From Pseudomonas sp. ICMP 561 (GTDB lineage Bacteria > Pseudomonadota > Gammaproteobacteria > Pseudomonadales > Pseudomonadaceae), in NCBI RefSeq assembly GCF_002699985.1, contig NZ_LKBT01000056.1, positions 62,001 to 126,000 on the forward strand: a stretch of 64,000 nt of DNA. The letters are read 5' to 3'. This document shows positions 25,984-35,204 of the stretch, in pieces; positions within the stretch are counted from its first letter, which is position 1, and each line of letters starts with the position of its first letter. Below the pieces are notes generated by a model. The model did no database searches and had not been told where the DNA came from. It worked only from the letters and a program-made list of their open reading frames with translations. A program made the translations under genes and the position numbers.

Positions 25984-27288
25984 TTAGCGAGCGATCATGC
26001 CGGCCGCTTGTTCGGTCGCTTCCGTAGTACGGGTTGCGAGCTTGCGAACTTCGTCGGCCACAACGGCGAAACCGCGCCCGGCCTCTCCGGCTCGGGCAGC
26101 TTCAATAGCAGCGTTGAGGGCCAGGAGGTTGGTCTGGCTCGCGATGCTTTGGATCGTACCCACGATTTGCGACAACTGGGCCAGGCTGGTTTCCAGCGTT
26201 TGCTGATGCCTGACTTCTGCGTCTCGCAGGGCCTTCTGCTCATGTTGCAGGTGGATGTCCACAAGCGCACCCACCACGCGAAGCGGAGCGCCGTGCGGGT
26301 CGCGCCGGGTCTGGCCTCTAGCCCTGAACCAACGGTATTCGCCACTCTTCATCTTCAATCGGTACTCGATGTCGAATGGGGTCTTGCCCGACTTGTCATT
26401 CAGGTGAGCGCCGAACGCGTTGAGGCTGCGCTCCTTGTCTTCCGGGTGGAGCCTGGATGCCCAGCTGTCCAGAACATCAGGAAACTCTTCAACGGTTTCA
26501 AAACCCAGCAGCCGTCGGAACTGAGGGGACCACCAGAAAGGGTTCTTCGCATTGACGGGGTCGCCAGCGATCACTTCCATGTCCCACAAGCCATCGGAGA
26601 GCATTTCTCTGGCCAGTTCAAATCGGGTGATGATGACGTCGTGTTCTGCATCACGTTGCAACTGGTCGTGAATATCACGTAGCGAGCCAGCAACGCGGAT
26701 CGGCATGCCTCGGTCATCACGAAGGGTTTCGCCTTGGGCGTGGAACCAGCGATAGGAACCGTCTTTCATGGCGAGTCGGTTTTTAACCCTGTAGGGCGTG
26801 TTCCCCGACTTGTCGTTGAGATGACGCGCAAAGGCATCCAGTGTCGCTTGTTTATCCTGTGGATGCAGGCGATCTGCCCAACTGGCCAGGACATTCGGGA
26901 AATCGCGTTCGTCATTGAAGCCCAGCAGGTTCCGGAATTGCTGCGACCACCAGAAACGGTTTTTTGGGTTAACGGGATCGCCAGCGACAACCTCCATATC
27001 CCAAAGCCCCTCACTGGAGGCACGATTTACCAGGTCGAACCTGATGTCATGGGCTGAGGCAGAAGCGGCTGACTCGCGAAGCAATTCACGGGCATCTTCG
27101 AGGTCGTTTTCAAGCTGGTTTATGCGCGATCGGGACTCGCTATTCGATGATTCGAGAACGGCCCAGGCGTCAAGGACTGCGGGTGCCTCTTGGCAACCTT
27201 TAACATCAGGAGCCTGACCGCTTTTGATCGCAGCCAGGAGCTGCTGAAGGGCATGACGGTCGCGGCGCAAAAAAGGGATATTGGACAT
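25984..27288 (-). CDS. Double-PAS receptor with short MCP-type signalling tip
   Basis: 434 aa, soluble. After a helical N-terminus come two near-identical PAS modules (about residues 82-205 and 215-340); each starts with EGLWDMEVVAGDPVNPKN or DGLWDMEVIAGDPVNAKN and ends in a PAC-like YRWF segment. Then a coiled-coil and a very short MCP domain: the tip IASQTNLLALNAAIEAARAG and ADEVRKLATRT, stopping soon after. No TM segment. The ATG at 27288 begins MSNIPFLRR; upstream frame continuation looks non-coding. Such short receptors, similar to BdlA-like sensors, link PAS sensing to chemotaxis or biofilm dispersal; the precise signal is unknown. Confidence 0.85.
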   Translation of the reverse strand: MSNIPFLRRDRHALQQLLAAIKSGQAPDVKGCQEAPAVLDAWAVLESSNSESRSRINQLENDLEDARELLRESAASASAHDIRFDLVNRASSEGLWDMEVVAGDPVNPKNRFWWSQQFRNLLGFNDERDFPNVLASWADRLHPQDKQATLDAFARHLNDKSGNTPYRVKNRLAMKDGSYRWFHAQGETLRDDRGMPIRVAGSLRDIHDQLQRDAEHDVIITRFELAREMLSDGLWDMEVIAGDPVNAKNPFWWSPQFRRLLGFETVEEFPDVLDSWASRLHPEDKERSLNAFGAHLNDKSGKTPFDIEYRLKMKSGEYRWFRARGQTRRDPHGAPLRVVGALVDIHLQHEQKALRDAEVRHQQTLETSLAQLSQIVGTIQSIASQTNLLALNAAIEAARAGEAGRGFAVVADEVRKLATRTTEATEQAAGMIAR

Positions 27289-27532
27289 GTTGTAGGGCTC
27301 GGTAAGCGTGACGGGCCGCATCCATGGCACCTTGGCGACTATGTCGGCATGTCTTCGCAAAGCTGTAAATTTTTCCCAGCCATGCAGGTCCATAGGCACA
27401 ACTCGCTTACCGTGATGGACGTCTTGCTGATGTCTTTGACACCGCGCTGTCTCGGGGCAAACAGACGACACCTGGGACGGCCGGGGGTGGCTCCTATCAA
27501 ACAAAATATAAATCACTGAATAAACGGGGGGC

Positions 27533-27636
27533 TGTTGGAGCGAGTGGGCGGCAATCCGACTTGCCCGCGAACCAATCGACTCGGTAGGTCAGACGCACCG
27601 CGCTATCGTTCTTCGCGGGCAAGCCTCGCTCCAACA
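27533..27636. repeat. REPIN (TGTTGGAGCGAGG family)
   Basis: Arms TGTTGGAGCGAG and CTCGCTCCAACA enclose a second pair (GGC..GCCCGCGAA / TTCGCGGGC). The region 27289-27809 has no gene. A second, half REP (CTGTAGGAGTGACCGGGG) lies near 27730. Conserved flanks such as TTTGCTGCGCGACAGCACGG recur beside REPINs elsewhere in the window. Confidence 0.8.
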
Positions 27637-27809
27637 GTTCAATGTTTGCTGCGCGACAGCACGGTGTCAGTGACACCGGGGCGGCTCTCATCAAACAAAA
27701 TATAACTATCGGATCTGGAAGGCTTTTTACTGTAGGAGTGACCGGGGTCTATGTTTGCCGCGAGACAGAGTGGAGACATGGACATCGGGGCAGCTCTTAC
27801 AGATGTGCC

Positions 27810-28271
27810 TCACTCTTCTCTCACGCTGTTATCTCGCTGCGTCAGGGTGATCCGGTAACTGGTTAGTTTTTCATCCTGAGTCAGGTACTGTTTGCTGAAG
27901 TATCGATAGACTGCGCCCTGTAGCTCGATATTTATGCCGTTCTGGGTGTCACGGATGGCGATGTCTTTCAGGGCGCTGTCCGTGATCATAAATCCGCTGT
28001 TTTCATTCAGCTGCTGCAGTATCTCTGCGTCATCGCCCTGTAGCGGCCTCTTTATGTAGAAACGAAGCGTATCCAGATCCGTTGCTGGCGCGAGGTAGCG
28101 CGTTGCGTAGAGCCAGGCGCCACCGGGCAGTTCTCGCTTCAGGACCACTTCGTCAGCATCGCCGGGGCCGTCGAGCCAATGGATGGCGGCTGATGTGATC
28201 AAGACGAATGCAAGTATCCAGAATCCGATTTTGTAAAAGGCGTTGGGACTGACAGGCTTGGGTGTTGGCAT
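27810..28271 (-). CDS. Small membrane-anchored protein, unknown
   Basis: 153 aa. One N-terminal TM helix (about residues 15-33, FYKIGFWILAFVLITSA), then a ~110-residue soluble domain with mixed strands and helices, probably periplasmic. AAGGGA 7 bases before the ATG gives the start (an upstream GTG is less likely). No family recognised. It runs opposite to the MCP gene at 28600. Confidence 0.6.
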   Translation of the reverse strand: MPTPKPVSPNAFYKIGFWILAFVLITSAAIHWLDGPGDADEVVLKRELPGGAWLYATRYLAPATDLDTLRFYIKRPLQGDDAEILQQLNENSGFMITDSALKDIAIRDTQNGINIELQGAVYRYFSKQYLTQDEKLTSYRITLTQRDNSVREE

Positions 28272-28529
28272 AGCGAATCCCTTTTTGATATCCACAATTG
28301 GTCCTTGGGTTCATCGCCATTGAGAACGCACGCGTCCTGGACGGGGCGACGCACCGTGTCAGCGTGGTACCTTGACTGCGCGGTGTGGGCGAGTGCGTTC
28401 CTTGCAGCTTCAGCGGATGGAGCCGGTGGTCAAGCCACTGATAATCCATAGGTTTTCGGCGGACGGGAGATCATACGCTGCGCTTATGACACTGGCTGTC
28501 ACGCCCCTCCTCCTTTTGTCGCCCCCCTC

Positions 28530-28555
28530 TCAAGTTTCCGATGTTAAGTCGATAG
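28530..28555 (+). promoter_or_regulatory. Candidate sigma-28 (FliA) promoter of the MCP gene
   Basis: TCAAGTTT (28530-28537) and GTCGATAG (28548-28555) resemble the FliA -35 and -10 (TCAAG / GCCGATAA) used by Pseudomonas chemotaxis genes; the gap of 10 bases is a little short. It lies 45 bases before the MCP start. 28272-28529 contains nothing else recognised. Confidence 0.4.
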
Positions 28556-28599
28556 CGTATTGAAAACTTCAATTCTCGATCGGAAAACAGGAATCTCGT

Positions 28600-30219
28600 A
28601 TGCGTCTTAGAAATCTCAACGTAGCGCCCCGCGCGGCCTTGTTTTTCGCGTTGATTATTGCGTTGGTCTTTGTGCTTGGCGCGTTCGCCGTGGTGCAAAT
28701 GGGCAAGCTGAGGGACTCGGAAAAGGACGTCGAACTGAACTGGATGGCCAGCATCCGACAGACGGCATTAATGAACACTGCGGTCCTTCGCTTGAGGCTC
28801 GAAACACAGCGTGGCCTTGCTGACCCTCAGTCCATTCAAAAGACAATCGATAACTTCCCTGGCTACCGTAAGGCGTTCAACGATGCAGTGGCCACTTATG
28901 ACTCCCTTATAGGGAGCGAAAAGGAACGCACATTTTACGTCCCGGTAAAAAACAGCGCCGACGCGTATTCCAAACAATTGGATCTTCTCGAACCGCTGAT
29001 GCGGCAGGGTGACATCGCGGCTGCGGTGAGCCTGGTGAGTACCGGTATCCGCCCGCTGACGAATACGATGGAGCAGCAGATCAAGGATCTGACCAACTTC
29101 AACAACGAAGGCGCAGCGCAAGCCGGGCAGAATGCAACCGATCTTTACAACAGCGGGCTCTGGCTGGTTGTGGGCATTATTGCGGGCGTTGTTGTCCTGA
29201 CGGTTGGATTGGCATTGCTGCTGACGAAAAGCATCACGTCTCCCATCAACGATGCCCTGTCCGTCGCTGAGCGTATTGCGGCTAGTGATCTCTCCAAAGA
29301 GGTACAGGTCAGCGGCACTGATGAAGCCGGTCGTCTTTTGAAAGCGCTCGCACAGATGCAAACGAATCTGCGCAGCACGATCATGCAGATCTCTGATTCA
29401 TCCACTCAACTGGCCTCCGCGTCAGAGGAGATGACGGCAGTTACTGAGGAATCGAGTCGCGGCCTTGTTGCTCAGAACGATGAGGTCAATCAGGCGGCAA
29501 CAGCGGTCACTGAAATGAGCGCGGCCGTTGATGAAGTTGCTCGCAACGCGGAGTCGGCTTCCGAAGAGTCGAAGCGTACTCAGGGTTATACCGAGGTCGG
29601 TCAGGCGCGGGTGGCGCAGACGCTGAAGTCCATTCAGAAGTTGAACGGTAACGTTGAAAACACGAGTGAGCAGATTCAAGGGTTGTCGGACCGTGCTCAG
29701 GGCATCAGTAAGGTTGTCGAGGTCATTCGGGCGATTGCCGAGCAGACCAACCTGTTGGCGTTGAACGCTGCGATCGAGGCAGCACGAGCAGGCGAGCAAG
29801 GTCGTGGGTTTGCGGTGGTTGCTGACGAAGTGAGGGCGTTGGCCCATCGCACGCAGGTGTCGACTCAGGAAATCGAGCAAATGATCTCTGCCATTCAGAA
29901 CGAATCTGATCAGGCGGTGAAGGCGATGAATACGAGCAGGGATCTGGCGACTGAATCACTGGGCGTCGCCCAGGAGGCCAGTACTTCGCTGGATCAAATC
30001 GCCACGGCCATTGTTCAGATCAACGAGCGTAACCTGCTGATCGCGACGGCCTCTGAAGAGCAATCGCACGTGGCCCGTGAGGTTGACCGCAATCTGGTCA
30101 GCATTCGCGAGCTGGCAACCCAGAGTGCTGCGGGTGCGAGCCAGACGGCCAGTGCCTGCGGTGAGATGTCGAAACTGGCGGTTAACCTGAACCAGTTGGT
30201 TAACCGGTTTGTGGTGTAG
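28600..30219 (+). CDS. Methyl-accepting chemotaxis protein
   Basis: 539 aa. TM1 (about residues 12-33), a ~155-residue periplasmic helical sensor, TM2 (about 188-211), HAMP domain (about 213-265), then the signalling domain with tip IAEQTNLLALNAAIEAARAG (~380) and GRGFAVVADEVRALAHRT. The periplasmic part lacks the cysteine or Tar-like motifs, so the ligand cannot be predicted. AGGA stands 6-9 bases before the ATG and a FliA-like promoter precedes it. No CheR-tethering tail. Likely signals to the flagellar motor via CheA. Confidence 0.93.
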   Translation: MRLRNLNVAPRAALFFALIIALVFVLGAFAVVQMGKLRDSEKDVELNWMASIRQTALMNTAVLRLRLETQRGLADPQSIQKTIDNFPGYRKAFNDAVATYDSLIGSEKERTFYVPVKNSADAYSKQLDLLEPLMRQGDIAAAVSLVSTGIRPLTNTMEQQIKDLTNFNNEGAAQAGQNATDLYNSGLWLVVGIIAGVVVLTVGLALLLTKSITSPINDALSVAERIAASDLSKEVQVSGTDEAGRLLKALAQMQTNLRSTIMQISDSSTQLASASEEMTAVTEESSRGLVAQNDEVNQAATAVTEMSAAVDEVARNAESASEESKRTQGYTEVGQARVAQTLKSIQKLNGNVENTSEQIQGLSDRAQGISKVVEVIRAIAEQTNLLALNAAIEAARAGEQGRGFAVVADEVRALAHRTQVSTQEIEQMISAIQNESDQAVKAMNTSRDLATESLGVAQEASTSLDQIATAIVQINERNLLIATASEEQSHVAREVDRNLVSIRELATQSAAGASQTASACGEMSKLAVNLNQLVNRFVV

Positions 30220-30298
30220 TAGCGCACTCAGGTCTATGCGAGCTAGTGGGACTGGCTCGCGTCAAACATGAAATAGCCAACTGAGTTAAAAGCTTTTC

Positions 30299-30390
30299 TG
30301 TAGGACCGGCTTTAGCCGGGAGGAAGTCGGTACATCCGACCCACTTCTTTCGTCAGGGGCATTGCCCTCCCGGCTAAAGCCGGTCCTACA
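30299..30390. repeat. REPIN (GGACCGGC family)
   Basis: Arms TGTAGGACCGGCTTTAGCCG and CGGCTAAAGCCGGTCCTACA are a near-perfect inverted pair around a ~40-base loop. A half REP (CGCGGGCAAGCGCGCTCCTA, about 30485-30512) follows before the next gene. Confidence 0.85.
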
Positions 30391-30520
30391 GCATTGCACC
30401 AATATCGACATCACACTTGTGAGTGCGAAGCTTGACCGCGATGCAGGCACTTCGGTTGGGCAGGCAGACCGCGTTATCGTTTATCGCGGGCAAGCGCGCT
30501 CCTACAGGATTGTGTGGTTG

Positions 30521-30811
30521 CTAGCCTTTCATGCGCTCGCGGTATTCCTGAATCATTGCTTTGGTGACGTCTTCTTTGTAGCACAGGGGCGCGTATCCGC
30601 CCGGCTTGCTGTAGGCGCTACGTTTGCCGCAGCTTCTGCCGTTACGCATGGCGTTGTAAGGGCATGGGCAGTTGCCGGAATAGGAAGCGATGGAGTCGTC
30701 GATTAACAGCTGGACGATGGCTGAATCGGGGATTTTGCTGTCCTTGGCGGAGACCGAGAATGCGCAAAGCAATGCCAGCATCGCGACGAACGTGATTCCT
30801 GTCTTTCTCAT
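30521..30811 (-). CDS. Small secreted Cys-rich protein
   Basis: 96 aa. N-terminal signal peptide (MRKTGITFVAMLALLCAFSV, cleavage near SAKD), then a compact domain with NCPCPYNAMRNGRSCGKRSA and a later Cys (PLCYKED). The four Cys plus conserved small residues suggest two disulfides or metal binding in the periplasm. AGGA precedes the ATG. This short protein type is common in Pseudomonas and phages but its function is unknown. It is a minus-strand gene between two REP-rich gaps. Confidence 0.7.
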   Translation of the reverse strand: MRKTGITFVAMLALLCAFSVSAKDSKIPDSAIVQLLIDDSIASYSGNCPCPYNAMRNGRSCGKRSAYSKPGGYAPLCYKEDVTKAMIQEYRERMKG

Positions 30812-30960
30812 GGCCAATCCTTAGCTGATGGGACGATATGTCCTGTCAGCCTTTTACCATGCCATCACTGTGCCATTAAGCGTTTTGTTCTCGGGTGTTT
30901 TGATTTGAGAGATTTGTCTCACCAGTGATGAGACAAATCCATGCAAGTGTCAGGGCGGTT

Positions 30961-31587
30961 TTATTGTTGCTTTGGCGGGTCGATGGGGTCCCAGTTGAAG
31001 TACTGGCGCTCGCCGATGCCGTTGAAGTCAACGCGGTAGGTGTGTTGTTTGCCGCCGATGTCACACACGCCGATGTAGTCGTGATTATGTTGCTCGCGAG
31101 GAGGCGGCGCTTCGATGTGGACAGTGCCTTTGCAGCCTTCGTAGTTACAGGGCGCGGTTTTGCTGTACAGCAGGTAATCACCGGCTTCGTCGTGCTCGAC
31201 CCACTGACCGTCAATGAAACGCGCCTCTCCTTCAGGAATTCTCTGCAGGGCAATCTTGAGTTTGGTTATGTAAAACATGAGGCCGAACATGCCGACGATG
31301 GCGATGGTCCAGGCGAGGATTTTCCAGCCAAGGTTGAAGTAGGAAAAGATCCCCGTCGCATCGGCAAATATGGACATGACAGAGAGCAAGAACGCCGGTA
31401 CAGAGCCTGCAAAATACCAGGCACCTTTTTTGACGCTCGCGCGGCTTAGCCTCTGCATGCTCTCGGGATCGATGACAAAGCGGACAGGGCCACGCTCGAC
31501 AGTCTGATTTTGGGAGACGTGGATGTGGTTACCGTTACCGTCGCCTTGGTAGATTGAACCAATGGTGATGTTGTTGCCATCGGACAT
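30961..31587 (-). CDS. Membrane protein with Cys/His-rich tail, unknown
   Basis: 208 aa. A soluble N-terminus (GNNITIGSIYQGDGNGNHIH, with the repeated Gly/Asn pattern of a small strand domain), two TM helices (about 65-85 and 92-112), then a C-terminal cytosolic or periplasmic domain with CNYEGCKGTVHIEAPPPREQ. The ATG at 31587 is chosen because GGAGG ends 8 bases upstream; closer ATGs to the Shine-Dalgarno are less well spaced. The N-terminal GxIxQGDGN pattern occurs in effector-associated membrane proteins of defence loci, but the link is weak. Confidence 0.6.
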   Translation of the reverse strand: MSDGNNITIGSIYQGDGNGNHIHVSQNQTVERGPVRFVIDPESMQRLSRASVKKGAWYFAGSVPAFLLSVMSIFADATGIFSYFNLGWKILAWTIAIVGMFGLMFYITKLKIALQRIPEGEARFIDGQWVEHDEAGDYLLYSKTAPCNYEGCKGTVHIEAPPPREQHNHDYIGVCDIGGKQHTYRVDFNGIGERQYFNWDPIDPPKQQ

Positions 31588-31743
31588 CAGCATGTCCTCC
31601 TTTTTCATGTTGGGCGCTAAGGACACGCTAGATGGGTCAACGAAGAAATACCACTCAACCCTGTGCAGTTACTCGCGCTGTGAGGCTTGTGCGCTGACTG
31701 GGCTGTACGTATCGAACAGGTCTGCTCGCTGCAACAGCCTCGG

Positions 31744-32394
31744 TTAATAATCCAGTCGGCCAAATAGATCGTCAAAAGGAATCATGACGTGTTGCCGATA
31801 GGCCGGACTCATTTGCAGCCGCCGATACCAGGCCTCCACGTGGGGAATATCAGGACGCGGGATATCCAGATTGAAATAGCGGTAGAGGTGGGTGCCCGCG
31901 GGTATGTCTGCCAACGTCAGGTGTTGCCCGGCGAGGAAGTCCTGCTCACTCAGAACTTGATTGAGTAGCTGAAAATATTGCGCACACAGCGCCACATTTC
32001 TTTTGATAGCTTTTACGTCCCTCTGGGCTTCGGGGGTTCTGTAAAATCCCCAGAACACGCCGGTCAGGAACTCGGGTTGCAGCGTTGTCTGAGACCAGTC
32101 CATCCACCGGTCGATCTGCGAGCGACGCGCCGGGTCATCGCTCCAGAACTCGGGCCCACCGTATCGTGCTGCCAGATACCTGAGAATGCTGTGGGATTCC
32201 CAGACCACTGTCCCATCGCTGTCTCTGATAACCGGCACTCGGCCGTGAGGGTTCATGGCCAGGAATTCGGGAGTGTCTTTGAGGCCAAATGCGCCACCTG
32301 CCGGAATATGCTGATGAGGCAGATCCAGTTCACCGATGAGCCACATGACTTTCTGAACATTGAACGATGAGCGTCTTCCCCAGACTTGCAGCAT
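31744..32394 (-). CDS. Glutathione S-transferase family protein
   Basis: 216 aa. N-terminal thioredoxin-like domain with the Ser-containing start WGRRSSFNVQKVMW (S as catalytic residue), the cis-Pro VPVI motif and WESHSILRYLA for the glutathione gamma-Glu. A C-terminal all-helical domain follows. Likely conjugates glutathione to an unknown electrophile. AGGAGG 5 bases before the ATG at 32394 fixes the start. It stands alone beside a REPIN. Confidence 0.9.
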   Translation of the reverse strand: MLQVWGRRSSFNVQKVMWLIGELDLPHQHIPAGGAFGLKDTPEFLAMNPHGRVPVIRDSDGTVVWESHSILRYLAARYGGPEFWSDDPARRSQIDRWMDWSQTTLQPEFLTGVFWGFYRTPEAQRDVKAIKRNVALCAQYFQLLNQVLSEQDFLAGQHLTLADIPAGTHLYRYFNLDIPRPDIPHVEAWYRRLQMSPAYRQHVMIPFDDLFGRLDY

Positions 32395-32476
32395 GCAGCC
32401 TCCTGATCCTGGCGGGATAATCGCTATCTTACCTTGATCGAAGGTAGCCTCGCTGCCGCGCAGCAAGCATGGACCC

Positions 32477-32565
32477 TGTAGGAGCGCACGAGCACAGCGA
32501 GGCCGCGATGTCGGTGTATCAGGCAGGACGCCATCGCTGCCTCACGCTGCTCGTGAGCTCCTACA
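32477..32565. repeat. REPIN (TGTAGGAGC family)
   Basis: Arms TGTAGGAGCGCACGAGC and GCTCGTGAGCTCCTACA. The gap 32395-32846 also holds a degenerate REP-like stretch around 32680-32780 with no gene. Confidence 0.65.
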
Positions 32566-32846
32566 AAAAAGCATTCTAAATCAGGTAGTCGTAGTTCTTT
32601 TTATGAGAGACAGCGTGTTGTCAGGGACACTTGGGCAGTTCCTGTATACAAAACATAATCCACTGAATGAACCGGGTTTTTCGTAGGACTGGCTGGGCGA
32701 CATTCCGACGATAAACGATAACGCGGTATGCCTTCTGGCCGCGTCTCATGCATCGCGAGCAAGCTCTGCTCCCACATGAACCACCCTTGCCCTATGTTCG
32801 CTGCGCGACGACTCGGTGCCCAGAACATTGCGGCAGATTCTACCTG

Positions 32847-33305
32847 TCATCTCAGTTTCAAAATGAGGTAAGAGACTAGAGCCCAGACGATTCCAATCAA
32901 GCCTATCCAGCCAAACACCCGTAGTAGCCGTTTGAGATGGCCTGGAAAATTTTTGATGTCATCAGCGTCCACTCTGCCAGCTTTGATGAGAATCTCTGGC
33001 CACATTAATGCAACAGCGATCCGGCCAGCCAATGAGCGCCGCTCTCGCCCCCACAGGGGATATGAGCTGTCATGCATCCACCAAAAATCCTGACTATTTT
33101 TCAGCGCCTCCGCCATTTCATTCCAATGTCGAACAACAATGTACTGAACAAGTACGAAGTCTATGAGTATTAACAGGAAAGGCATCAATACAAAAAGAAA
33201 TGCAATCCAAGGCGGCCAAAGGTCGATGTCTAATAGCGCCAGCCATTGTGAGTAATGCTCATATGCGGACGCGTCAAAGCAGTGATTTGCGGTGGTCGTA
33301 CTCAT
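32847..33305 (-). CDS. Membrane immunity-protein candidate (second paralogue)
   Basis: 152 aa with two TM segments (about residues 30-52 and 130-150) and a cytosolic middle carrying DADDIKNFPGHLKRLLRVFG. It is a paralogue of the gene immediately upstream: both share the two-TM layout, an ALKNS motif, and the acidic DxDD-[IL]-x-x-FP-x-x-LKxLL block. The gap to it is only 4 bases (stop then ATG), so they are co-translated. It sits behind a glycine-rich membrane toxin candidate, which makes a protective role likely but unproven. Confidence 0.75.
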   Translation of the reverse strand: MSTTTANHCFDASAYEHYSQWLALLDIDLWPPWIAFLFVLMPFLLILIDFVLVQYIVVRHWNEMAEALKNSQDFWWMHDSSYPLWGRERRSLAGRIAVALMWPEILIKAGRVDADDIKNFPGHLKRLLRVFGWIGLIGIVWALVSYLILKLR

Positions 33306-33309
33306 CCTG

Positions 33310-33693
33310 CTAGCGCAGCTCAGCCAGCACGTAAATGACCAAAAACCAGATCACGATAATCAGAGTCAAAACATGTTTGGCTTTGAGAAGCTTACGCAGA
33401 TACGCCGGAAATTTTCTGAGGTCGTCAGGATCCATTTCGCCCAGACGCAATCCGGGTCCAGGCCACTGAACCATGCCACTAATTAACGCTACGAGCAGGA
33501 TGCGCTCGAACCATCCTTGATGGCGTAAACCTGCACGAGCCGTTATGTACCGAGAGTTTTTCAAGGCGTCGATCATTGCATCCAAGTGACGGTTGCTCAT
33601 GTACAAGCTGAGTACGAAGCTAACAATGATCAATAGAAAAGGTATCCCGACAAAAACGATTACCATCCATGGAGACCAACTACTAATATCCAT
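33310..33693 (-). CDS. Membrane immunity-protein candidate (first paralogue)
   Basis: 127 aa with TM1 (about residues 7-32) and TM2 (about 105-125) and a central cytosolic block DPDDLRKFPAYLRKLLKAK. It begins at the ATG that overlaps the toxin stop by 1 base (TGATG), so is translationally coupled. Membrane-protein immunity partners with two TM helices are typical for pore-forming or membrane-depolarising toxins. Confidence 0.75.
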   Translation of the reverse strand: MDISSWSPWMVIVFVGIPFLLIIVSFVLSLYMSNRHLDAMIDALKNSRYITARAGLRHQGWFERILLVALISGMVQWPGPGLRLGEMDPDDLRKFPAYLRKLLKAKHVLTLIIVIWFLVIYVLAELR

Positions 33694-34880
33694 CACTGCG
33701 GAGTTACCTCATATATCGCCTCTCCGATTATCTCCCCACCGATACCAACCCCCGTGGAACCCAGCCATGCACCCGCGCCTACGAAAATGCCCATACAGAT
33801 AATCCCGGGGATGACACTCGGCGAGCCAAAAACTGCGCAGACAGGTGCACCAGCACGGGCTGCTAGCTCTGCACCTGCAAACCCGCCGGCGGTCGACCCG
33901 ACAAACTTCCCTCCTTCCGTAAACTTGATCTTCCTGCACGCCTGCGCATCCTTGCCTCGGCACACCTCCTGAATCGCAAGCACTCCTGAAACGCCGCCAA
34001 TGCCTATGCCGATGTAGCCACCTGCTTTCATGTATTTGGCGGCCTTGCTTACGGCATCGACGTGGGTGGAGTAACCGTTAATGCTTCGGGGGCCGCCAGC
34101 TTCCTTCCAGTGGTGGACAAGGCTGCGGCTGGAGATGCCGAGTGCGTTTTTCGGTTTGTGGTGGTCACTCATGGTGGTGAGGCTGCGCAGGCGAGTGGAT
34201 TTCAGAAGATGGGCGTCGAGTTGGTTGAGGAGTGCTTTGCGCTGGGTGAAGAACTCCGGGGAGTTGAGGTGGCCGTGTTTGAGGAAGCTGTTTTGATGCA
34301 GCTCTTCTACGTCTTTTAAGGTCTTGGCCATTTGGGCCAAATGCTTTTCCATCACGGCTGCGCTGACGCCGAGCCAGGTGGAGGTCTGGCCGGTGAAGCT
34401 GACAATTTCCGCAGCATGGCGATGCATGAAGTCAGCTTCGTCAGGGGTCAATGGAGCCAGTGCGGCTTTCACCTGATGAGCGGCCTGCATGAGTTGTGAT
34501 TCGGCGTAGGTGCATGAGGTGCTTTTCGGATCGCTGAGTACGATCAGGGTGCCTGCTTTGACGATGTCCTCAAGGTCTGGGTTGAGGGCACTGAATTTGG
34601 TCAACGCGCTGACGGGCATGTTGTCGAACAGGCCATGGTAGAAGTCGTAGGTCGAGACGCTTTGCGGGACGATGTAAAAACCGGGCTCGGCGGCGGGTGC
34701 TGTTTCGGCAGCGATGAAGGTGCGGGGCTGCGGATTTTCGAAGCTGTAGTTATGGGACGATGGGTATTGAGGTGCGTCGAGGATGGGCGGATTGTGGTCA
34801 ATCTCAGGAGACCGTTGACCGAATGCGTAACGCTTTTCAACCTCCATGTTGTTGGGGTTGATATTGGGTCTGTCGGCCAT
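33693..34880 (-). CDS. Candidate contact-dependent toxin with LysM-like and glycine-zipper regions
   Basis: 395 aa. After a polar N-terminus, residues ~68-118 resemble a LysM-type module (FYIVPQSVSTYDFYHGLFDN..NPDLEDIVKAGTLIVL). A helical middle (~130-260) follows. The C-terminal ~120 residues hold Gly-x3-Gly runs: GGYIGIGIGGVSGVL near 286-300 and GSTAGGFAGAELAARAGAP, then GIICMGIFVGAGAWLGSTG near the end. Such glycine-zipper segments insert into membranes in T6SS and bacteriocin-like toxins. No Sec signal. It is followed without a gap by two immunity-like genes. A good AAGGAG precedes the ATG. Toxin role is inference; secretion route is unknown. Confidence 0.7.
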   Translation of the reverse strand: MADRPNINPNNMEVEKRYAFGQRSPEIDHNPPILDAPQYPSSHNYSFENPQPRTFIAAETAPAAEPGFYIVPQSVSTYDFYHGLFDNMPVSALTKFSALNPDLEDIVKAGTLIVLSDPKSTSCTYAESQLMQAAHQVKAALAPLTPDEADFMHRHAAEIVSFTGQTSTWLGVSAAVMEKHLAQMAKTLKDVEELHQNSFLKHGHLNSPEFFTQRKALLNQLDAHLLKSTRLRSLTTMSDHHKPKNALGISSRSLVHHWKEAGGPRSINGYSTHVDAVSKAAKYMKAGGYIGIGIGGVSGVLAIQEVCRGKDAQACRKIKFTEGGKFVGSTAGGFAGAELAARAGAPVCAVFGSPSVIPGIICMGIFVGAGAWLGSTGVGIGGEIIGEAIYEVTPQ

Positions 34881-35204
34881 GGCTCCGGCTCCTTGCTCGG
34901 CAAAGGAGCGGAGCCTAACAAGGCTACGGGCGGCGGTGACGGCGGCGCGAGTGATTCAGAATGGTCCTACGGTGAATGTCGAAAAAAGCGTGTCGGACCA
35001 ACGTTCGGAAGGGCTGCGGCGGCAGTCGATGTTTGATGTTCTTCAGGACGATGCTGGCCTGGACATCGCCTCGCGAACAAGTTCGCTCCTACCGGTAATC
35101 TGTTTACTGAGCGACCGGGTTGTGTCAAAACACCCGGCGCATGGTGCTTCCGGGTTTGGTAAAGTCTGCGCCCTGCCCGCTTCTGACCATTCAGGTTTAT
35201 CACT
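34881..35204. other. Gap with half REP
   Basis: No gene. It contains one half REP (TCGCGAACAAGTTCGCTCCTA, near 35070-35092) and the toxin leader. No strong promoter was identified. Confidence 0.5.
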
